Assembly: GCA_016206685.1 (NCBI GenBank)
Contig: JACQRB010000023.1
Coordinates: forward strand, 1-64,000
Direction: 5' to 3'
Length of the DNA: 64,000 nt
From: Candidatus Omnitrophota bacterium
GTDB taxonomy: Bacteria > Omnitrophota > Gorgyraeia > Aquiviventales > Aquiviventaceae
The position numbers were made by a program, and so were the translations under genes. The notes under the pieces are model-generated. The model did not search any database. It was not told where the DNA came from and worked only from the letters and a program-made list of their open reading frames with translations. Each line of letters starts with the position of its first letter. The first letter of the stretch is position 1. Of this stretch, positions 57,349 to 64,000 are shown piece by piece.

Positions 57349-58445
57349 GACTTCGCGCGTCTCCCGGCTGACGCCGCAGATTGCAGCAGGTGAATCAGGG
57401 CCGGCGCGTTCACCACCACGCTGTAGCGCTGAGCCACCGTGCGGCGCCCGGCCTGCCCCAGGCGGGCCCGCAGGTCCGGCTGCTCGATCAGCTCCGCGAG
57501 CCGGGCGGACCACTCCTCGGGCGAGGAAGCCAGCAGACCGTTCACGCCGTCTTGAATCAGATCGCGATTCGCGCCGAAATTCGAGGCGACGAGCGGCACC
57601 CCGGCTGCCATATACAGGACCGCCTTGTAGCAGGCCTTGCCTCGGTCAAACTCGGATCCCCCCAACGGATAGACCCCGATGTTGAAACCCTGCACCAGCC
57701 GGCTTTCCTCCTGAAGACTCCACGGGACATTCTCCACCATCACCCCTGGCATGTGAATCGGCCGGCCGGCCCCCACGACCGCGACGCGGATCGCGTACCG
57801 CCTGGCCAGCGCCTGAAAGACCTCGACCAGCTGCAGCAGATAGGAGGCGGTGGAATGTGTTCCGATCCAGCCGATCGTGAGCGGCCCATTGGAGGCAGCC
57901 GGCGGACCGTCCCGAAACCGCGCCGGATCTTCCGGCGTGGGCAGGACCGTGACCTGGGCGGTGAATTGCTTCGCATACGCTTCCAGATAGCGATTGCCGA
58001 CGACGGCATGGGCGCAGTGACGCAGCATCCATGGCACCTTGGGGTGCCACTTCAGCCACTGCCACACACGCCCCTGAAACCGTTCCTGAGGACCGGGTAA
58101 ATGAATGGCGTCATCAAGGTCATAGACGATGGGGCGTCTGAACACCAGGAGCAACCATTCAAAGATCGGCGGGCCGATCGGCGCGCATTCCCGGTAGATA
58201 TACACCACGTCGTAGTCCCGGCTGCGCAGGCAGTCCCGGAACCGACGCAGGACCGCGTTCAAGAAATAGACGGCTTTCCGGCCCCAGCGTCCCGGTTGAT
58301 ACGCGATGGCGAAGAACGCCTCATCCATGAACGGACGCACCGTGCCCTCGATGCCTGCGGCGCGGAGAGAGGGGAGATACTGGATGATGCGGACCCGACA
58401 TCCCGCCCCCTCCAGCGGGACAGGGCTCAGAAACAGCACGTTCAT
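57345..58445 (-). CDS. GT4-type glycosyltransferase
   Basis: A 366-residue GT-B transferase. It begins MNVLFLSPVPLEGAGCRVRI, has DVVYIYRECAPIGPPIFEWL, VYDLDDAIHLPG, IGWIGTHSTASYLLQLV and the C-terminal MAAGVPLVASNFGANRDLIQ. The usual E-x7-E motif is present only in part (EFDRGKACYKAVLYMA). Start ATG 58445 overlaps the previous stop by ATGA. The donor is probably a nucleotide sugar and the acceptor the growing lipid-linked glycan, as for other GT4 enzymes here. Confidence 0.87.
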   Translation of the reverse strand: MNVLFLSPVPLEGAGCRVRIIQYLPSLRAAGIEGTVRPFMDEAFFAIAYQPGRWGRKAVYFLNAVLRRFRDCLRSRDYDVVYIYRECAPIGPPIFEWLLLVFRRPIVYDLDDAIHLPGPQERFQGRVWQWLKWHPKVPWMLRHCAHAVVGNRYLEAYAKQFTAQVTVLPTPEDPARFRDGPPAASNGPLTIGWIGTHSTASYLLQLVEVFQALARRYAIRVAVVGAGRPIHMPGVMVENVPWSLQEESRLVQGFNIGVYPLGGSEFDRGKACYKAVLYMAAGVPLVASNFGANRDLIQDGVNGLLASSPEEWSARLAELIEQPDLRARLGQAGRRTVAQRYSVVVNAPALIHLLQSAASAGRRAKS

Positions 58446-59668
58446 GGTCGCACCTCTGCCGCGCGGGTGAGTTCGGTATACAGGCGGAGATACTGGCGCC
58501 GCCCGCGCTCCAGGGACAGGTGCTCGCGCGCGGCGCGGCGACACCGTGCCACCAGTTCGCGATCGCTCAGGAGGTTCAACAATTCGCGCGCCCCGTCGTC
58601 ATACGAGATGGCGCTCAGATCATGCAGGACCACGCCCACGCGATCTCGAACGACCAGCTCCTCCAGATCTCCAACGCCGCGATTGACGACCACCGGGATG
58701 CCGCTGGCTAAATATTCTCCGATCTTGGTCGGTGAGGAAAATTGTTTGGAGAGGGCCGGCGTGATCAGCGCCAACCCCACGTGCGCCGAAGCCAGCTGCT
58801 CGGGTACCTCTTCCGGCGCAGCCGATACCACGCGGGTCTGCGCCTCAAGTCCCGGAAATTGACGCACCGCCTGCCACGCCTGCGCATGGTAGCGGGCGGG
58901 CGACACCACCAGAAAACGGCTGTGCGGTTGACGGGCTGCCACCGCCAGGACAAACCGCGCCATCTCCTCGAACAGATACCATGTGCCAATCGAGCCGACG
59001 TACCCCAGCACCAGCGCCCCCGCCATGCCGTCCCTCCGCTGGGCCGCCTGCGCGAACCGCTCCACGTCCACGCAACACGGAATCACCGATGGCGAGAGGC
59101 GCGGTGGCAGCCGCCACCAGGGATCCTGACGGAGCGTCTCGACTGCCCGCCGGGTCAAGACGACCATCGCATCCGCTTGGTGGATGAGGAGGCGTTCGAC
59201 GACCCTGGCCACTCGATGGATCCATGAACCGCGCCGCCACAGGCCGCCGTCCACGTACTCCTGGGACACCAACCCCCGAAGATCCAGCACCCATCGGCAG
59301 CCGGTCAGTCGGGCCACCGGCGCGGCGACCAGGGCGGAGATGGTGCCGCGGGCATGGAGGAGCGTGATGCGGTGGCGCCGGACGAGCCGTGTCGCCACCA
59401 CCCATCCCACCACCACGTCATACGCCGTCGAGAGCACGGCCGGCCGTTTATGATACCGCAGCGGATGCCACTGCAAGCCGTCGCGCGCAAGCTCCGCTCG
59501 CTGCCGCCGGCGGTACGTGCGCTCCGTCCGGTGCGGCGTCATCCGGCGCTCATAGGTCATCACATGCACCGCAACACCGTGCCGCGCCAGATCGCGCAGG
59601 TACGCCGCCCCTTGGGTGTGGAACAACGGATCGGTTGTCCCGTTATACGAGATGAAGAGGGTCTGCAT
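58442..59668 (-). CDS. GT4-type glycosyltransferase
   Basis: A 408-residue GT-B transferase. N-terminal FISYNGTTDPLFHTQGAAYL, then LLHARGTISALVAAPVARL, WVLDLRGLVSQEY, LGYVGSIGTWYLFEEMARFV and SSPTKIGEYLASGIPVVVNR, the donor-site loop with Lys and Glu. It overlaps the end of the preceding membrane-protein gene by 26 bases, with no good ribosome binding site, so translational coupling is likely. It is similar to the following GT4 gene in architecture but not identical. Sugar not assigned. Confidence 0.86.
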   Translation of the reverse strand: MQTLFISYNGTTDPLFHTQGAAYLRDLARHGVAVHVMTYERRMTPHRTERTYRRRQRAELARDGLQWHPLRYHKRPAVLSTAYDVVVGWVVATRLVRRHRITLLHARGTISALVAAPVARLTGCRWVLDLRGLVSQEYVDGGLWRRGSWIHRVARVVERLLIHQADAMVVLTRRAVETLRQDPWWRLPPRLSPSVIPCCVDVERFAQAAQRRDGMAGALVLGYVGSIGTWYLFEEMARFVLAVAARQPHSRFLVVSPARYHAQAWQAVRQFPGLEAQTRVVSAAPEEVPEQLASAHVGLALITPALSKQFSSPTKIGEYLASGIPVVVNRGVGDLEELVVRDRVGVVLHDLSAISYDDGARELLNLLSDRELVARCRRAAREHLSLERGRRQYLRLYTELTRAAEVRP

Positions 59669-61040
59669 GCCGAGCGCGCCGTTCCCACACTGCCGCCAGG
59701 CCGACGGCACTCAACGTCAGATAGAGCGGGATGAACATGCCGCGGTGGCGAAAAGCCACGCCCATGTTGCCGGTGCTCATGGCGAACATGGTGGTGAGAA
59801 CGGCCAGCGGAACCACGAGGACCATGACCGCCCCGCACCGTCGCCACAGTAGATGGACCGTTCCCAGGAGCGCGCATCCGACCAACACGTACCACAGGCA
59901 CACTTCCGGCATCGCCACGGCCTGCAGCGCGCTGGTGACGCGCCAGGGAACCGGGCTGAAGAGAAAATAGCCCCATCCCATCAGCAGCGTCCCGACGATC
60001 TGCCGCGGGCGAAAGGTGGAGGCGCGGCCCACATCGTTGACCGGATAGACGACGTCATCATAAATCCGATACGCCGACCCGCCGGAGAGCTGATGCCCCC
60101 ACTGCCGGCTCACCAGCTCATCCATGACGCGATTCACGACCTTGGGCCAGTACTGAGTCGGCGAGGTGCGGGCGCTGAGCGGGAGCCCCCCGAGGACCCC
60201 CATGACCAGCAGCGCCGCGATGCCGATCATCACCGGGGTGGGACGCGACACGATCAGCGCGATCCCCCACCCGATCGCCAGGGAGGCCACCACGGGCATC
60301 AGCAGCAGCGGCCGGGCCGTCCAGATCAACCCCAGCGCGCCCAGGCCGTGCAGCAGAGAGGACGGCCGCACACCCCGTTGGAGCCCACGCACCACGGTCC
60401 AGCAGACCCACGCCAGTCCCAGCGCCGTTGGAGTTTCCTTCAGGTTGGTCACGGACCACAACAGCGTTGACGGAAACAACGCGACCAGCCACGCCGAGAT
60501 CTTGGCCGACCGCAGACCCCCCAACGCCTTGGCGGTCGCATAGGCCACCAGCGGGAGCAGCGCTCCGAGAAGACCGTTGAAGAGCTTCACCGCAAATTGG
60601 CTGAAGCCGAAGAGATAATGAAACCAGATATACGGGTAGACCCACCAGGTGGTCCGATCTTCGAGCATCCCCTGATCCAGCGCCCCGCGATCAAAACGCC
60701 CCTCCCAGGTCTGGGCGATGATCCAGCCGCGCAGGGACAGATACGCGCTGTCCCCGGAGATATCGAACGACTCCTGGCCGTACATCAAATAGCCTTTACC
60801 CTGATACATCGCCCACAAGTGCAGCGCGGCGCCGATCAGGAAGCGCGCCGCGAGCGCCACCGCGTAGAGCCGGACGATAAACACCCGATCCGCTTCCGGA
60901 GCCCATCGCCGGATCAGCCATCCGACGGCGATCAGCACCATGATCATCGTCGCCAGGCCCGGCGACCACATGACCAGCAGGGCGAGAGCCGCCCCGCACC
61001 CCGCCATCATGAGGCAGGTCATTGAATGAAGACGGTTCAT
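59643..61040 (-). CDS. Polytopic membrane protein, GT-C/polymerase-like
   Basis: A 465-residue protein with about ten membrane spans. It has an extracytoplasmic loop with YGQESFDISGDSAYLSLRGW and DRTTWWVYPYIWFHYLFGF, and the segment TNLKETPTALGLAWVCWTV. The pattern recalls GT39-type glycosyltransferases or repeat-unit polymerases that use polyprenyl-linked donors, but no definite catalytic motif is seen. Start ATG 61040 overlaps the methyltransferase stop by ATGA, so the long frame beginning at 61361 is rejected; its N-terminus is not hydrophobic. Role is inferred from topology. Confidence 0.75.
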   Translation of the reverse strand: MNRLHSMTCLMMAGCGAALALLVMWSPGLATMIMVLIAVGWLIRRWAPEADRVFIVRLYAVALAARFLIGAALHLWAMYQGKGYLMYGQESFDISGDSAYLSLRGWIIAQTWEGRFDRGALDQGMLEDRTTWWVYPYIWFHYLFGFSQFAVKLFNGLLGALLPLVAYATAKALGGLRSAKISAWLVALFPSTLLWSVTNLKETPTALGLAWVCWTVVRGLQRGVRPSSLLHGLGALGLIWTARPLLLMPVVASLAIGWGIALIVSRPTPVMIGIAALLVMGVLGGLPLSARTSPTQYWPKVVNRVMDELVSRQWGHQLSGGSAYRIYDDVVYPVNDVGRASTFRPRQIVGTLLMGWGYFLFSPVPWRVTSALQAVAMPEVCLWYVLVGCALLGTVHLLWRRCGAVMVLVVPLAVLTTMFAMSTGNMGVAFRHRGMFIPLYLTLSAVGLAAVWERRARHADPLHLV

Positions 61041-61789
61041 GGTCGTCGCGCGACACAGAACACGGATAATCCGAACGGCACGCTGCGCACCCACCAGGGC
61101 AGCGCCGTCTCGGCTCGAAGCACACCACGCAAGACGGTGTTGAGCCCCATCGGCACCGGAGCGACGTCGGAGACGGCATGCGCCGCCTCGACGCAGCGCC
61201 GTTTCAGCGCGCGCATCAGCGCCAGCAATGGAAACAACAACTGATTCCGGTAGTAACTGGCACGAACCCTTAAGCCAGCCTCTTGTAAGAGCGCGGTGAC
61301 CTCCCGGCGTGTGTAGCGCCGCCGGGTCCAGATGGCCGCATCGTGCTCGCTGCGCAGCCATTCGAATGCCGGCACATGGACGACCAGCAACCCGCCCGGC
61401 TTCAGAACACGCGCCATTTCAGCGACCGCCCGCCGATCGTCCACGCGTTGGTGATAGAGGACGTCAATACTGCTCACCACGTCAAAGGACCGGTCCTGAA
61501 ACGGCAGCGCGGTGACGGAGCCCTGCAGTAAGTTGGGAAGGCGTCTGGCGCGGGCTAACCGCAGCCCCTCCCACGTGATCTCGACGCCGACCTGCCACCA
61601 CGACGCCACCCCCAGGTGCCCCAGCAATCCGCCGGTGCCGCAGCCGGCGTCAAGCCAACGGCTGGCGGACGCCTGCGGGGATTGGGACGCGAACCGGTTG
61701 ACGGCGCGCAGGATCTCGTGGCGCAGCCCGACGTACCACCAGTGTCGGTCCTCCACGGAGAACATCACCTCGTACTCGCGGGGATTCAT
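61037..61789 (-). CDS. Class I SAM-dependent methyltransferase with hydrophobic C-terminus
   Basis: A 250-residue methyltransferase with FSVEDRHWWYVGLRHEIL at the start, LDAGCGTGGLLGHLG (SAM), VGVEITWEGLRLARA, VTALPFQDRSFDVVSS and VLKPGGLLVVHVPAF. The C-terminal 70 residues (RNQLLFPLLALMRALKRRC) suggest membrane association. It is like the enzyme at 26220-26984 in plan. It starts after TGAGGTGCG, with the SDR stop six bases away. Acceptor unknown. Confidence 0.85.
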   Translation of the reverse strand: MNPREYEVMFSVEDRHWWYVGLRHEILRAVNRFASQSPQASASRWLDAGCGTGGLLGHLGVASWWQVGVEITWEGLRLARARRLPNLLQGSVTALPFQDRSFDVVSSIDVLYHQRVDDRRAVAEMARVLKPGGLLVVHVPAFEWLRSEHDAAIWTRRRYTRREVTALLQEAGLRVRASYYRNQLLFPLLALMRALKRRCVEAAHAVSDVAPVPMGLNTVLRGVLRAETALPWWVRSVPFGLSVFCVARRP

Positions 61790-61795
61790 CGCACC

Positions 61796-62893
61796 TCACC
61801 GCGAGGACGCGGCCAGCCTGCGGCGGGCGTGCGGCCGGGGACCGGCCGATCCCTCCTCCCCGTTCCAGTAATAGGCGGGCCCGTAGGCTTCATAATACGC
61901 CAGCGTCTTGGTCAGCCCCTGGCGCAGGGACGTCGTGTGCCGCCACGGAAAGTGGGTGCGAAACAGGCGGTCATCGGCGTAATAATCGCCGATGTCGATC
62001 GCCTTGCGGTCGGGAGGAAATGGGACCACCCGGTAGCTGCCCCTGCCGTAGATGTCCACGAGCAGGCGGGCGAGGTCCTTGAGGCTCACCGGACTGTCGC
62101 CGCCCACATTGAAGATCCGGCCGTTGCACGCCTCGTGGGTCGCCGCGATCAGGCACGCCTCCACGACATCACCGACATAGGCGAAGTCCCGCCGCTGGGC
62201 GCCGTCCCCGTAGACCTGGATCGGCTGGCCCTCGATGAGCTGGCGGATCCACCAGCCCAGGAATGTCTGCCGGGCGTCCCGCACCCGCATGCGCGGGCCG
62301 TACGTATTGGTCAGGCGCAGGGCGCAGGCGCGGATGCCATAGACGTTGTTATAGACGATGTGATACCACTCCCCCGCCGCCTTGTTGATGCCGTTGACGT
62401 CTACGGGGCGCACCAAATGCCGCTCATCCACCGGGAGGTAGTCCGGCACCCCGTAGACCTGGCGCGTGCTGGCATACACGATCTTGACGCGGGCATTGTG
62501 CTTGCGGCAGGTTTCCAGGATCGACAGCTGCGCCCGGCAATTGATCTCCAGATCCGTGTACGGATCGCTCATTGAATCCAAGTGGCTGGTCTGCCCCGCG
62601 AGGTTGAAGAGGTAATCCTGACCGCGCACCAGGTGGCGGAGGCTGTAGACATCCCGCACGTCGGCGATGTTGACCGTCACGCGCGATTCAATGCCGCGGA
62701 GGTTAAAGAGGTTGCCCCCGTATTCCGGGATGAGCGAGTCAACGACGAGCACCGTGGCGCCCAAGCCGACGAGCCGGTGCGCCAGCGTCGAGCCGATGAA
62801 GCCCAGCCCGCCGGTGATGATGACCTTGCGCCCGGCAAACGCTGAGTGCAGCGACGGCTCAGCCGCCTGGCGCCGGGGTCGGACGGCGGTCAT
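61796..62893 (-). CDS. Extended SDR (nucleotide-sugar epimerase/dehydratase) lacking the usual catalytic Tyr
   Basis: A 365-residue SDR. The NAD motif is IITGGLGFIGSTLAHRL (25-41), and NLAGQTSHLDSMSDP, ASTRQVYGVPDYLP and RLTNTYGPRMRVRDARQTFL are present. The catalytic pair normally reads Y-x-x-x-K; here it is NGINK (167-171), with Asn at the Tyr position and Lys171 kept. Whether this family uses a different residue or has lost oxidoreductase activity is not clear. The ATG overlaps the GT2 gene by ATGA (62890-62893). The last 25 residues (RPHARRRLAASSR) are basic and atypical. Confidence 0.83.
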   Translation of the reverse strand: MTAVRPRRQAAEPSLHSAFAGRKVIITGGLGFIGSTLAHRLVGLGATVLVVDSLIPEYGGNLFNLRGIESRVTVNIADVRDVYSLRHLVRGQDYLFNLAGQTSHLDSMSDPYTDLEINCRAQLSILETCRKHNARVKIVYASTRQVYGVPDYLPVDERHLVRPVDVNGINKAAGEWYHIVYNNVYGIRACALRLTNTYGPRMRVRDARQTFLGWWIRQLIEGQPIQVYGDGAQRRDFAYVGDVVEACLIAATHEACNGRIFNVGGDSPVSLKDLARLLVDIYGRGSYRVVPFPPDRKAIDIGDYYADDRLFRTHFPWRHTTSLRQGLTKTLAYYEAYGPAYYWNGEEGSAGPRPHARRRLAASSR

Positions 62894-63699
62894 GTCGTCT
62901 CCTTGGGCGCCGCGCCCGCCGCCGCGTCGGCCAAGGCGGTCTGGCGCCGGTGGCGGGGGGACGATTCACCCTGGTGGGCGATGCCGACCGGCGTGCGGCA
63001 CCGCACGATCAGTTCCCACCACAGCCGCAGGATATTCAAGCCCGTCGCGGCCAGGCGGCGGATGTTGAAGAATTGAGACCGGCCGTGCTGGCGGTGGTAA
63101 TGGTGCACCGGGAAATCCGCAAACCGGTAGCCGGCCAGCTCGAGCTTCTTGACCAGCTCCAGGCAGATCATCCCCGAGGTGTGGTGCAGGTGGATGGTAC
63201 CGACCGCCCGCCGACGGATCAGGCGGAAGTCGCAATCGACATCGCGCACATGGAAGTTGAAGAGCAGCCGCATGAGCCGCAGGTACACCTTGCCGATGAT
63301 GATCCGGTGCCAGGGGTCGGAGCGGGCGATCTTGTAGCCGTTGACGACATCGACCCCGTCCTGCATCACCGGTAGCAGCCGGCGCAGCTCAAACACATCG
63401 TACTGCCCGTCGCCATCGGTGTAGAAGACGAGATCCTTGGTGGCGTGCGCGAAACCGGATTGCAGCGCCGCCCCATAGCCGCGGTTCTTCTCGTGCCGGA
63501 TGATGCGCAGCCTCGGATATTTCTTCTGCAGCCCCTCCAGTAGTTCCCGGCTGCTGTCGGTGCTGCCATCATCCACCACCAGGATTTCGTAGTCCGGCGT
63601 GTATTCGGCGGCCACAACGTCGGCCTCGGCCACGAGGCTGCCGATCGTGCCGGAATCGTTGAAGCATGGAAAGAAAATCGTCAGGCTGGGTCGAGGCAT
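62890..63699 (-). CDS. Family 2 glycosyltransferase, DPM1-like
   Basis: A 269-residue GT-A transferase. It has IFFPCFNDSGTIGSLVAE, LVVDDGSTDSSRELLEG, RNRGYGAALQSGFAHA (the polyprenyl-phosphate-type loop) and VFYTDGDGQYDVFEL (DxD). DFRLIRRRAVG and VHHYHRQHGRSQFFN are typical of dolichyl-phosphate mannosyltransferase-like enzymes. There are no C-terminal membrane spans, but the C-terminal 30 residues are Ala/Pro-rich. It probably loads a sugar on undecaprenyl phosphate. Start ATG 63699 follows the partial gene by nine bases. Confidence 0.87.
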   Translation of the reverse strand: MPRPSLTIFFPCFNDSGTIGSLVAEADVVAAEYTPDYEILVVDDGSTDSSRELLEGLQKKYPRLRIIRHEKNRGYGAALQSGFAHATKDLVFYTDGDGQYDVFELRRLLPVMQDGVDVVNGYKIARSDPWHRIIIGKVYLRLMRLLFNFHVRDVDCDFRLIRRRAVGTIHLHHTSGMICLELVKKLELAGYRFADFPVHHYHRQHGRSQFFNIRRLAATGLNILRLWWELIVRCRTPVGIAHQGESSPRHRRQTALADAAAGAAPKETT

Positions 63700-63708
63700 G
63701 CGGGAGTC

Positions 63709-64000
63709 CTACGGAGCCAGGGTCCTGGACGAGGTCCACGGCTCCGTGGCCAGGTCATCCAACTGCGTCTGCTCATGATCGATCACAAACACGGGACGAC
63801 CCACTAAATTCTTGTAGGTGCGGGCCAGGTAGAGGCTGATCATGGACACCGACATCAGGATGAAGTAGAACCCCAGCGCCACGATCAATCCCACCGCCTG
63901 CTCCGCCCCCAGGCGGCCTCCCCAGACCGCCGCCGGCGCGGCCACGGCCAGCGCGATCGCCGAGTAGAGCACGAATCGCAGCGGAAACGTCGAGCTGGAC
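63709..64000 (-). CDS. C-terminal part of a GtrB-type GT2 (runs off the window)
   Basis: Only the last 96 residues are inside. The sequence SSTFPLRFVLYSAIALAV and the span VGLIVALGFYFILMSVSMISLYL form two membrane segments, followed by ARTYKNLVGRPVFVID, the tail seen in GtrB-like enzymes (compare DQTKGRPVFIV at 29476-30489). The catalytic half is beyond the window edge. The gene ends with TAG nine bases before the next GT2. It is the first gene visible in transcription order. Confidence 0.75.
   Translation of the reverse strand, partial: SSSTFPLRFVLYSAIALAVAAPAAVWGGRLGAEQAVGLIVALGFYFILMSVSMISLYLARTYKNLVGRPVFVIDHEQTQLDDLATEPWTSSRTLAP

Noticed and set aside
61041..61361. In-frame N-terminal extension of the membrane protein at 59643-61040
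   Set aside because: It overlaps the methyltransferase gene and has no membrane character; ATG 61040 overlaps the upstream stop as ATGA.

Overview
The window is one uninterrupted block of envelope-polysaccharide genes. All 57 coding regions I can support lie on the minus strand, so transcription runs from position 64000 toward position 1. About half of the junctions are ATGA or TGATG overlaps, and most of the rest are overlaps or gaps of a few bases. No gene-free stretch exceeds about 110 bases. I see no RNA gene, transposase, CRISPR array or convincing rho-independent terminator. The DNA is GC-rich. Two ADP-heptose-type GT9 transferases, an O-antigen-ligase-like protein and GtrB-type transferases point to a Gram-negative (diderm) bacterium. 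The MarR-like EPS regulator, the DUF4330 protein and several radical-SAM/SPASM genes resemble clusters of poorly cultivated phyla such as Omnitrophota or Nitrospirota-like groups; this taxonomic reading is only a guess.

Layout in transcription order. (a) 64000-54430: a GtrB-like GT2 (partial), a second GT2, an SDR, a methyltransferase, a polytopic membrane protein, two GT4-type glycosyltransferases, two zinc-ribbon methyltransferases and a DUF4330 protein. (b) 54422-54372: a predicted promoter and a palindromic operator in front of a MarR-like EPS regulator carrying an extra Rossmann domain; it is followed by a transglutaminase-fold protein that has lost its catalytic residues, two DegT aminotransferases, three SDRs and a large unassigned protein. 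(c) 46953-36018: a nonulosonate and amidino-sugar module with NeuB, a DUF692-like protein, a triple fusion (SpsF cytidylyltransferase plus two GNAT domains), an AsnB-like amidotransferase, a WbpG-type amidotransferase with HisH and HisF paralogues, and a radical-SAM enzyme. (d) 36021-26985: methyltransferases including a CmoA-like carboxy-SAM synthase and a NanM-like sugar O-methyltransferase, an ABC exporter that could be the lipid-linked glycan flippase, FkbM, GtrB, a sugar nucleotidyltransferase, an SDR and a YdjC-type deacetylase. (e) 26984-18742: two methyltransferases, a GT-C-like membrane transferase, a sulfatase-like enzyme, APS kinase, ATP sulfurylase and a divergent pyruvate kinase. 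(f) 18758-7480: two more radical-SAM enzymes, a large unassigned protein, a GT2, a GT4-YdcF fusion, a WecB-type epimerase with a membrane extension, a DPM-like GT2, asparagine synthetase, and a 118-bp palindrome before a GT4. (g) 6278-1: an SDR, a fusion of a WecA-type initiating transferase with a PglF/FlaA1-like N-terminal half, the O-antigen-ligase-like protein, two GT9 transferases and the start of an unidentified gene.

Together the genes could start a glycan on undecaprenyl phosphate (WecA part), build and decorate it with methyl, acetyl, amidino, nonulosonate and perhaps sulfate or carboxymethyl groups, flip it (ABC exporter) and ligate it (WaaL-like). The parts I think deserve most attention are the SpsF-GNAT-GNAT fusion beside the DUF692-like protein, the CmoA-like gene among sugar methyltransferases, the potassium-independent-type pyruvate kinase next to the PAPS genes, the GT4-YdcF and WecA-PglF fusions, and the palindrome that can sequester a ribosome binding site.
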